Below are positions 43,083-55,000 of a stretch of DNA of 64,000 nucleotides, one piece after another. The notes under the pieces were generated by a model. The model saw only the letters and a list, made by a program, of their open reading frames with translations. It had not been told where the DNA came from and did not search any database. How positions within the stretch are numbered: the first letter of the stretch is position 1; each line of letters opens with the position of its first letter. This DNA comes from Varroa destructor (Eukaryota > Arthropoda > Arachnida > Mesostigmata > Varroidae): the NCBI RefSeq assembly GCF_002443255.2, contig NW_019211455.1:54388338-54452337 (forward strand), given 5' to 3'. The position numbers and the translations under genes are program-made.

Positions 43083-46000
43083 GATATAGCTATCTTACTA
43101 TTATTATGTTGTGGTTGCCAGGTGGAGCCACGTACACTTTTGACGATCGCGTTCAACAAACTCATTTAACTGACGGCAATTTTCCGGTAGGCGATACTGT
43201 GAAGTCTGAGAAGCGTTCAGATTTTAGATATATTGATTCGTTCGAGGTGCTGAGGTATATGGATCTGTTATGCAGGCCTATCATACGCCAGCATTGTAAA
43301 TGCCGATGAAATGTTTGATTTATTTATTGTATTAGAGCTGCTTCACGAACTCTAGAATCTATTGTTGTTGATTTACTTTGTGAGCTGGAGACAGGACAAT
43401 TTAAGACTATTCTTACAATGGCTTCTACAAAAGATTCTTTAAGATGCCACTTCAAGGATTTGATCTGCGACCTGACCACCTGATCCAATAAACACAGCTG
43501 TTTCGTTGCCGGTACAGAGCGACCTCCTACCGCCAGAACTTTATTACTGTCCATCGGTTTCTATCGCCATGACATTTTCCGCTGGTATCCGTATCGCTGC
43601 GAACGACGTTATACGATGTTGTGTTACTGCGTTAATTTCGTTTTTTGTCGTAATCCAAAATCAAACAATTAGAGAGCCTATGCACTATCGTCGTTTCTTA
43701 TTAAATTTTTCATTTTGTCTACAGACGGCTAGAGGCTAAAATTTCAGCTGATTCTAGCTCGTCTAGGTCGAGATGTTGATGTATCCGTGGTTTCATCCTA
43801 GCATGCCGCAGAAATGTTTCTAGAAACTGCTTGCGGTGATTCCGATAAGATATTTCCCCACATTGGTTAACGAAAACCCTATACCACGCATCTACAGCTG
43901 AATCTCAGATCAGATTTTTACAACTATGCAATATGCAGGTCTAGACAGAGGCATTGTCCTGCCTCGTCAAAAGTCTAACGACGATAAGAAGAAGGATGCG
44001 CCTATTCCTGAAAAAGCAGAATCTATGCGACATACAGGATCCTAGCCATCGACTAGTCACCAAGAGCCAATCTGACCGAACCCACTTCACGGTTTACTAT
44101 CAGAGAAATACGGTTAGAAATTTAAGTGCCGAGCTTTATATCGGCTACCGTTATTGTTAATGATATTACTATATTGCTGGCAGTGAGTCGTGTAGTCAGC
44201 AGAAATCGAATAGACGCACAGAAGGAGTTTTAATTTATAAAAAAAGTCTGAGCACAAGTTCGCCTAAGTCGACACCAATTTATGGGTACCGATCGAGGCC
44301 TTGTATCCAAGCCTCTTGTCCTCTGCAAATCTGACATCGACCTCTAGCGCATACCGTTATGCAGCGGTGACTCCTTCTTACAAGGAAACTGATAAATGGT
44401 CTCCGGCATTAGAGAATGTCTCTTAACGATGCCGATGTATTGTCGACATGAGCCGGGAATTTCATGTCATTGTCGTAGACTTGTCTAATCTTACATGATA
44501 AATAACGCGATGGAACTGGGTTCCCTTGTTATACAGCGCAAATATATCGCAGACAACACGTACCGTGTAACTGTACCGTAAACTAAACTTATCGATTTGT
44601 TATTGTAAAGAGTTTGTCTGCTCTTTTGCTTATCTCCGTCGAGGTGTTGAGTCATTAAAGAAGCGTGCTCTTTTTATTAGGCTAGCCGCGGTGCCCTATC
44701 TCTGTTATTCGAAAATCTGCTGTCATTTGTTTGCCTCGCACTGAATGCCGTGGGCCGGCTTGACAAAGACGAAGTAAGCAAAACATGGTTGACATTTAAC
44801 TAACCCCAATTGTTTCAGTTGGTGCGCCCCAAAGCTCACTACCGTTGGATGAAGTTATCATGATATAACTTCGACGCCTCGGCAGGCTCTTTTCGAGACT
44901 GTATGGGACTGTTTTCATTATTCGTTTATGCGCATATCTCCTTGTCTTATCATGTCCTACCAAAATACCGATCCACAAATGGGGCCTCTGAGTCGGCCGC
45001 AACGCGTCTGCTAGTAGGTCGTTTCCATTGTTTATGGCCGTTACGCCTGATGCGGACACCTAGTTACATCGCATTGTTTGGACAGTTTTTCCCTAATGGG
45101 TAGGAAAAGATAATGAATTTTGAATCGAATAGCTGATATTTCTGAGCTGTGGGCCGGTATATTTGTTGGAACCAATACACTCGAGCTGAATGTGTGCTCT
45201 TTTTTAACCCGTTCCTTAAGGCAGTTGGCAGTTTTTTAGTTGCATTTTCGCCGTCTCGTGTCTGATATGATCATAATATATATTTATATATATAGCAAGT
45301 GCCTCTTCAGGCTGCTTATAACTGGACGAGCTCTCAAACAAGAGTAACAGCAGTCAGTGTCATTGGAACGCCATAGGATGCTTAGTTCGATTCCGACATT
45401 GGGGAAGGATGATATGAAGTCGTCTAAAGGAAACAGGAAAAAGCATGAGTTCATCAACCTTTTTCCTGCAGTCTCTTCGCCGGACTTCCGTTCCAGCGGT
45501 TTGTTTCGCACGCCTCGCTTGACGCTGCGCGTTGATAAAACAGAACGGATGCCGTCGATGTAGGCGTTGGCAAGGAAGAAAAACCGTTCCTCTCTTCCAT
45601 GGGTTTCATTTTAGGAAAAAAAAGAACACCCGATTATACGATGAGCGCCAATGCATAGTTAATGAGTGATGACGTCTGTAGTTTACAAATAGGTATTTTA
45701 AATATATTATAAAAACAAATAGTTTTGCTATGAATTCTAGAATAGAGCGAAAATATCATTGGTATATGTTGTGTGTATGTCTGATATTAGCGCTATGCCA
45801 CGCCGAAAATCTTATCGTTTACATACAGCGAATTATTTTCTTGAGAAAAAAAAAACACATTTTTCCTCAAGTGGTGTACCGGCTGGTATACACCATTCAA
45901 TATGCATCCTGCACGATTTTAATGTTAGACACCACTGTACAGTGCCAAAGGCTGGAAATAGACTTAGACTAGATGAATACGAATGAATGGATTATGTGAC

Positions 46001-49000
46001 AATTAGCTGAAATACATTCTCTTACTATTACTGTGAAAGCGGTAGGGATGCCCCACTATACACACGGGGCATTCGGACGTATCTCGTAAAATTAATCACG
46101 TATCGAAGAAAAATAGTATTACGACAAATGAAGAGATTCTTATGGTTTTAATCATCTGAATATCGACTTTAGCTCATCTGTTATCTACAATCGCGCGATT
46201 GTATTTCTTTCCATCAAAATTCTGATGAGTCTACAAGAACAGCTCGGTATTTATCGCTGGCCTCCGCAGCATTGGCTCTAACTGGTAAAAAATCATATGT
46301 CTGCGTATCCATTTTTACATATCCAATACCCATCGATGTTTTACTATCAGCAAGTCACATCAAGATACCAAGTTGTCATTCAACCAAACGTTTCTGGCAG
46401 CGTTTTTAGGTGCTCTGTCTGCTGCGCTATTACAATTGACAAATTATCTCTAAATGGCAGCAAATATATGATCCATAGATTAGCAAGACATGATTATGCC
46501 TACAAACGTCGAAAGTAGGGGGAATAGGCAAGCGGTCCTGAATCGGGCTAACTCCTTCCCAGATGTCTCCAAAATTGCTCATGGTATTAATTGCGATACA
46601 AACCAAACCCGCATTTTTTAACTTATCATTACTGTTTTTCACCCAGTTCGTACCGATATCGTTAATCTCTAAACTTTTGTTAATGAGAATATCTTGAAAG
46701 TCGTACCACGCTATTGGTTAGATACAGGGTTCGTTTCGTATAGACTCCTATACCTGATTGCGTTCGTTTGATATTTCCATCGAGTGGCTTAAATATGTTG
46801 GACCAGGAAAGCCGTCACTGAATTTATTCTTATTTAATAACATACCCTAGCACCGTGTTCTGAGTAAGTCCTCTGCTAACCCGGCCAGGCTTCGAGGAGG
46901 TCTTAAACTCGAGTCGGCGCATCACTCATTCGCGTAGATCTATCGTCGTTACCTACGAAAAACATGTCCTTATGCCGGTACCTCAACACAAGAAGGAGAA
47001 AATTCTCACGCAACGATCCGTCGGGTAACAGTCTCTCCCATTGTCTCCACAACTACTCGAACAGTTTGCTGTTCTGGCTGGACGGTTATTTACCATTCAT
47101 CGTATGCCTATTACGGCTATTCGTTCTCTGGTTGTGGCTAAGCGTCCACGCTGGAAAAATTCATCACCTCGGGTTTTGTCGCCCTTCTCTGTCCTGTAGC
47201 AATGGCCAAAGCGACATGTTCCAACCATATTCTCCCGAAAAAACGTTTCGTATTAACGTGATGTTCCTCGATTGGGATGTCGCTAATCATCAGACGCTAT
47301 TCCAAAGCCAAGCCAACGAAAGAAGTGCAGACTCAAATGCCTCACACACTTCATATGTGATGAGTGTATATAAATAAATTCGCAGAGCTCTTTGCTATCA
47401 TAATTTTAGCATCAGCGTTAGTTTCGCGACGTGTAGCTTTTGTTCTCCTGTTCAGTTTGTCCTGCCAAAGAGATGCACACCAACCTAGCGATTTTCTTAC
47501 AATCATTTACAACCGTTAATTTTTCAGTCCGAAATTTCCGAACGTTCCGAATTTGACTGTCGTCTTGTCGAGTTAACAGTTGGTCCTTATGTTGACGCTA
47601 TTCGCATACTAATTGGTCGATCTTACAAAACGAAGCAGCCAGTGGACTATCGGCAACAATGGTTCTCATTGATGGTCGGTCTATGTTCCATTACGTGGGA
47701 AGTGACATTACGCTTCCCGTGGCCGCGTTTGCACTTCCAACACGGCTCTGCATGCCAGCAGTTGAGGTGCGAGGCCTCGTTTAGTCGGTCTTGTACTGCC
47801 TCAATCAAGGTGTCTTACCACTTTGTGAAATAAACCTCGGCCCTTTTACCGTCAGGCCACATTAGATATGTCTAGATACCGTTGACCAGAGTGACCATGT
47901 GGGCAGAAACCGCACGTCGACTCCCTTAACTTTATCCCCATAGATTCGAAGCTTTTGAAAGTTCATATCGTTTACCATCTTTTATTATAAAAATAAACCA
48001 CTAATTTATTAAATAGACGTGTCAGATTATACCATTAGTACCGCTTTTGTAAATATTGATTCACGCGACTGGCCCTTCCATGCAAAAAACGAATTATACC
48101 TAGGTCCGATGCCTAACATGGACCTAGACATACTTCGTAGAACTAAGTAATTAGCTGCCCAGTTCCAACATAACGAATATATGTGATGACTACTTGAGGG
48201 CCGATCAGAATCGCGATTCTATGAAACATTCCGCTAACAGGTCGAGGTGAGCAAGTCAACTCTGTCCTATATTGTCGAACGGAAGCATCCGCTCGGAATT
48301 GACAGTTAATCTGCTCATTTTGCTTTGATACTCGGATAATTTTCTGCTTTCTTTTATTGCCACTGAGAGCAAAATATCGTGAACCGCTGCGAAATGTCAA
48401 TGCGAAATGACCTACTTGAGGAACCTTCGAGTTAGGCAGTATATGTCAGGCTTTACTTTGCGATGCGCCATCCGTCCTAGGCGAAAGGCCCGTTCTATGA
48501 TTGCTTGTTTACGGCGTCTATACATCCCAATCCTGGGTAGAGAGTTAATGCCAATCTCTTGCACAAATACCAGTATATATTTATAATATTTTAAGCGTAA
48601 AGTTTCTTCCAGTACAGGAATGAGCGTCAGTGAGTGTCCAGCAGTTTGCGCTACAAAAGGAAATGCCTATTCATTATCATGCGCTGGGCGTGTGAACTTC
48701 CGATAGAATCAAATCCTCCCTATTTAGACACCCTCCCTGTTCCTTGGTTGACTTTAGTTTTACCTTTTCCGACGCTGACGTTTCCGTGACCTACGGAAGC
48801 CTGCAGGTGTCTTAAATTCTCGTATCGAGAAAATAGATTTCGATCGATTCTCGTCTGAATCTATCAGTGCAGTGTTAACTTCCCGTCGTCTGCTTCGAAG
48901 CATGATATCTGCGCTGAGCTGTCTCCCCCTACCGCTTTTTCTTCTCTATAAAATATTGTTTAACCACTGTGGATGGATCGACATGTCTACAATTTAAAAT

Positions 49001-52000
49001 AGTAATACAATTATCCCGATGGCGGGCGCTTACTAGCGATGTCTTATGGGAGTATGGAAAAAAGGGAGCAGTAAAAGAGTTATAAGCTATTCGATCGTTA
49101 CGAATTATTGCTCAGGTTGATCTTAATGTAGGGCCGGTATCCGATACCAACCATTCAGATATCGTTCAAATGGGTTAACCCGTTAGTTTCTAGTTAGTTT
49201 AGATCCTTATTGCCTTAAACCGCTTCAAATTTAAGGATGAGGATCTTTTCTCAAGTAATACTCAAACGGTTCAAAGGTGATGTTCCTGTATTTGTCCATC
49301 TTACCTGAATCAAATCATAATGAAACGCAATATGTACTACGATATGTTGCTGGATGAGTTGAAATTAAATATTGCAAACAAAAAGATCGTAGAGTTTTTT
49401 TTTTTTTGTGATACTTGATGGAGTATAACGAAACTAGCATTTGTTTTTAGGATCTAGTTTGCCTGTTCCGTTCTCTAAATTAATTAGTCCTAATAGAATA
49501 AAGTAAGATGTCAAAAAAAAATATATCTTCTTTTGAGTGGACAATATATTCTGTAATAGCAAAGCTATAGGATTCTTTCAAGTTTTTAGCAGCCGTGCTG
49601 CAAGCATTTCGCGTTGGGTCTTCTGTCCAGGTGCAAGAGAGCTGTTGCTCGAGACACCCTAGCAAACAAACCCAACATGAACGTTTGCCGTTTGATTATT
49701 ATCGTATAAGATTTTTGATTTTTGTTTAAGCTGTGGAAGCGATTTCGGCTACCAGAAATTTCGTTCAATGGTGCGTTTGCCGAGAAGAGATGAAATACGG
49801 AATCGCTAATGTTTCGGGAGCAAAGTCACCTATTTGGAAAACACAACTACTAGCTATATAGCTATATATTGTGTGCGGTAAAAACATTAAAACAGATGCA
49901 GATCCTGCCGTCTGCGACGATAAAGAACGTCGGTCGCGTATTGGATTAGAAATTAGTGTGTGTCATCCATATACGTGCAGGCAGTAGCAATTCGAATGAG
50001 CGTTTGTACGAATATCACGAAACAACAGGCTATATTTGTCTCTGACGTTTTTTTGTTTTTGGCCTATAGATAGTTATTATGTAGATCCACATGCTGTTTC
50101 CTTGATTTCACATTGTGTATGTTATAGAAGAACTAGAAGCGCGCCTTCGCTTCTGTTGCCTGATTCTAGTTCATCCTTTTATAAATTCGTGATTGAGCTC
50201 GGATCTGGCTGTGTGTGCCCTTATATCACTGAAGTGATAGCTATATAAACGCGAATTTTCCGAAATTAAAAAGCTTAAGGGCCCAGTCTGAATCAACCGC
50301 ATTAAAATGCTTGCACTTTTACACAATACGTCATATAAAAAGTACGTACTGTTTTCGTCTCACAGCATCTTTCGTGTTGAGTGATCAACTGATCAGCGCT
50401 GGGACGACATTAGTAAAAGCAGAAGCAACGGCACCAGCTTTCGTCAGAACCCGGTTCAATTCGAAGCATTCAAGAGTGGGGGGTGAGATCTGAAATCCGC
50501 TTTTTAGAAGGCTCTATTACGCTTGCGGCCGGTCCGATTGTCGTTCGGTCCCTAATCAGTGATCGTCGTTTCATCGCTTTCAAACAGACAAAACAAAGAG
50601 ACAAACATACACCAACGACTGTGGTGTATCCCCTGTCCCAAAATTAAGAAATCGATAACGCGCGCGGTGTTCTGCAATGCGCTTACCTGGGCTGGCGTCT
50701 GAATAAGGCGGAGTACTAGAAACCTATCTCACGACCGTTCATTCAACGCTACTGTGTTGATATAAAAAATAAGACCTCAACCGATGGCCGAAGAAAAATC
50801 GCTAATTCGGCGTATGGCCTACGACAAGTCATCTAGTTATTGAGTATGTGGATCATATATCATTGCGTGATACGTAGACAAGGAAGGCATCACAAAAAAG
50901 CCACAAACTCTGAGAGTTTCAATTGAAAAGCGTTTCTAACTGACGTCTTGAGTTTGAAATCTTTGGTCAAGTGGCAATGCTGAAGTGCTGTTGTCAAATA
51001 ATTCCATGCCGGTCGTACTGAAGCTCGATTCGCTAGTGAATAATAAACAAGCGTACACCATGTACTTCTTGAGCGCAACGAAGTCGTTTGCTGATGGACT
51101 AAGTGTTGTGCATGTAGATAAACCGCGCGGGTGTCGGAAGCCTCAGAAATGAGAGTTCGATTTTGTTGTTTACTCTATACATACGAATGTCTATGGACGT
51201 TTAATATTGGTACAGTAAAGGATAACAATGAAGAGCGGTGGAAGAAGGTATGGTGCTCTTGCTGAGCCAGCTCTAGTCTTCGGTGAAGCTGGAAATGTAA
51301 AAGTGAGTCATGATCGAACCTTAACCCGCTTTACATCGTTTCGATCGCCGGAAGTGATTGCCAAAATTGCCAAAAATGAGGTCAGCTTCCTACGGGCCAA
51401 AGTGAGTTGATAATGCGGAGAAAACTCTAATGGATTTAATGATTTTTCAAATAATAAAGGGCCATTATTATCCGCTTTCGTTACTCTGTCTAATCAGTTT
51501 TGGCTAGTTAACTAAATAGTAGGCGTTGAGTCTATTGATGTTGAACGTTATGACAGTTGCAGAATTCTGCGATTTCCCTTCTAATGAACGGAGTGCTATT
51601 GACAATCAGGACACGTTCTCTAGATCAGAATGACACGCCCAGTGAAAAGTATTCGGAATCCAAAAACTCAGACGTATCTCGAATCTATTTTAGCTCCGTT
51701 TTCCAACATTACATTCAGACTCTATGGGAAAAGCGTCAACGTATACTGTTCGATCGTGTACTGCACCTGACCTTAGGATATATACTACGTAACATCTAAA
51801 CTGATTGAGTGATATACACCTTAGGCTAAATACTAAGAAGCTATTCATCGCTTGTCTCGTTATTTTGTTACTAATTTATAGAAAATGCAAGCCCTACAAC
51901 GCGCCTTGGATGATTTCGGTAGTCGGCTGCTTACGGCCGAAACCGCCAAAGAGAACTGGCCGAGCGGGGTTCACGATCTTTCAATGGATCAACTCGCTCA

Positions 52001-55000
52001 GCAGATCGATGATCTCAAGGTAAGAAAAAATGTTATATTACCTTGACTTATTATTTTTATTACTTTTTTTGTATTATAAAGAGCTGCTGTAGTAGTCTTA
52101 ATGATCATACTATGTTCAATTGTATGTAGTTGTAGATTTGGCATCATCTGCTGAGTATTTGAAACGATTTATTTCAGGAAAATATGTTATGCATAATAAT
52201 AATAATACGATATCAATTTTTTTAATTTTCCGAGTTGTTTATTTGCTTTGTGTTCTCCTGCGCCCACTTTTTTGGTCATTTGTAGGATTTCCGCGATCGA
52301 ATCGCACCGATGCAAGGGGTCGTGGATGGGATGAATGAGGCTGCGGCAGCAATAACCGCCTGCGGGGTGGTCCTCTCGCAACATAACCTTTCCAGGTAGG
52401 TGGAACGAGAACAAAAAAAATACAAATAGAAAACGGAGGTAAAGTACGACTGAGAAGGAACACAGTGGGTAGTTTCGCGATTTCATAATGATGTGGTTAC
52501 GTTTCGGAAGGTGGAACCTAGCTCAGAGGGTTCCTGAACAGAACTACTGCCGGTCTGTCTTTCCTTCGGTTGCGCCATCTATTCATCTATGTTCAATGCT
52601 ATTGAGGAGAAACCTTGAAAAAATAAAAAAATAACATTAAAAAAATGGAGAGAAGCAACATAGTGCTAAAGTACGTAGTGATGTTATACCGATATGATAA
52701 TAGCAGAAAACATGGACCTGCAAATGTTTTTTGTCGTTAAAGAGGAACGAAGGGTTAGCGGTAAAAGGCGCTCTGCTCCCAATAGCAGTGAATGTTTTCA
52801 TTGTTCTATGTAAACCTGCAGCCTCGACAACAGAGCGGTCATAACCTAAGGGCACAGGGGTCCTTATTATGACGAACAACTGTTTTTATTGTAACGCCAC
52901 TTGAATAACTGTTGTTTCTTTCATCATTACGTTTTAACGCGCGACCACCGTGGCTTTGTCGGCTGCTTTTCGGATTTCGTTTGCAGACTTGAGGACCTGA
53001 ACGGCCGCTGGAGGATACTGCAGCTTGCGCTTGAAGAAAGGAGGAAACTATTGGAGCACGCCCTTCTCGATCAGGGCGCCAGTCAACAGACCTTCCTTAA
53101 TGGTACGTGCCGATTATGATCACCGTTAAACGTAACGCCCACTGTAGACTAAATCTCATTATAATTCGAGATAGAAACATATCATTGCGTGACGGCCAAC
53201 AGCTGCTCTAAAGGATAGGGTATCGCACGTGGAAGTCCTAACTTTTCTTTTAACTCAGTATCGATGACCGCCATTTTACTCTGTACAATTATAGGAACCG
53301 AGTGCAGATTGTAGTCCCTGCATTAGGTTGATTCGAGAGTTTTCCTCTCGCTTCTACAACTTTGTGTCGTATTCTGATTGACTATTATGCTTTTCTCCTC
53401 AGAATATTTTTGCTGATTTCAGAATTTGGCCATTTCTCATCATATTTATGCCCCGGTATTTGTCCGTAAAGCTGACTCCAGCGGCTTAAAACAAAATTGT
53501 ACGGTCATCTAGTTTATCCCTGCGGCCAGTTCCCTACGTCTGACGCCATTGCGTCCATGAAGTGGTCTCGCCAGCGGTACTTTCAAAGATTACATGCTCA
53601 AGAAAAGGTTCAAGAGATCTTATTCGATGCACGTTTTTCTTTCTGACCGTCTGAGCAATGTGGTTAGAAATGCTACGTTCGGCAAGGCCGACTTCGCTAA
53701 GTCGTCACTGTTGTTAATCGTTAAGTTGTGAAACTTACCTAAATGTGTCTATTCTTATCAGTGGAACCTTAAAACGCTAGAAAATTTGTCGTCGTGACAC
53801 TAACTTCTACAGCTGAGTCATACGATATAAAGAGTGTCACGACACCCTATGAAGTTCACTGGAGATGTGCTATAAACAGCGAAATTGATGGAAAAAAAAT
53901 AGGGAAGTGGGAGCCGGTTGACTAGTTCCGTTTGTCCGTGAGTAACAAATCATTGTCATTCAATGTTAATGGAGAGCCCTCGACACACCTGCATCTAGGA
54001 CGTTTTAGTGATCTGTGTTAGATCAATACGAGCCTGTCTAACACCACTTCGTCTGGTATAAACAGCGCATGCCATTTTACCTGATTAGATATAGTACTGC
54101 CGTGTTTTTATTGGGTTTCCTTTCCCCTTTTTCGCATGGGCCTCACTATCACGCAATGTTCGTAATCAAGCAATTTCATGATCTTATACAAGCGTGTTAC
54201 CTTGCACTAAAGTGTTTATCATTGTTATAAGATATATACATATTTACATATGCAACTTGTACACACGCGTCCATATAAATGACCAACTAGAATCAGTATC
54301 CAGGTGTAGTCTCTAAGCTTTTGCAGCAATCGCATATATCCAAATCGATAATCTAATTGTCGTTGTTGTGGGCTTTCTTCTTTCCTATCTAAAACTGTTA
54401 CATCTAAAGGAATAAAAAAAAAAAGGAATTCCTACATTGAATCAACTCGATCGTAAAGTTTGTTACCAAGTCGAACTGTAAACTGATAAAAAAATATACG
54501 ATTTTTTTTTTTGTTTTTTTTTCGTGTTTCAGCATCGGTTGATCCACCTTGGGAGCGAGCGGTTTCGGGCAACAAGGTGCCTTATTATATAAAGTAAGTA
54601 TTCGAATTGAATGCTCAATTGTAGTATATAAGACGGTCATTATCCTCCAGCTATTCTATAGCGATCAACGTAACGGTCATAGGAAACCATGACTTTTTCG
54701 TTTCGCCACCATCGCTGGTATTGCCGTTACATGAGTTGCGATAGTGGTCAATCATAGGTCGAACCATTCAATCAGTCACACTCTTCAGAATTGTGGCAAG
54801 AGCTTATTAGTCTGAATCAACGCCTTAGTGCTGAACGTGCTAAAAGATATATGTGTCTTTATTACAGTCACCGGGCAGGCACGACTCACTGGGACCATCC
54901 AAAGATGCTCGACCTAATGGACGCGTTGACCCAGTATAACACTGTTAGATTTGCTGCGTACCGGACTGCCATGAAAATTCGACATCTTCAACGGGCACTA

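Larger units (their letters stand above)
31847..51881. other. 20 kb intron of Dys
   Basis: This stretch separates two rod exons that join perfectly in phase 0 and in alignment (DDVLN to [12 protein letters not shown]), so no dystrophin exon is missing inside it. It contains homopolymer and microsatellite tracts, many short frames on both strands and the candidate alternative first exon at 51228-51401 near its 3' end. A minus-strand frame at 37760-37942 and plus-strand frames at 46964-47833 are discussed separately. Large introns at this place in the gene commonly hold internal promoters in other animals. Confidence 0.85.

Noticed and set aside
45380..45400. Plus-strand AGTTCGATTCC, similar to a tRNA B box
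   Set aside because: The arms around the loop do not pair and there is no D arm.
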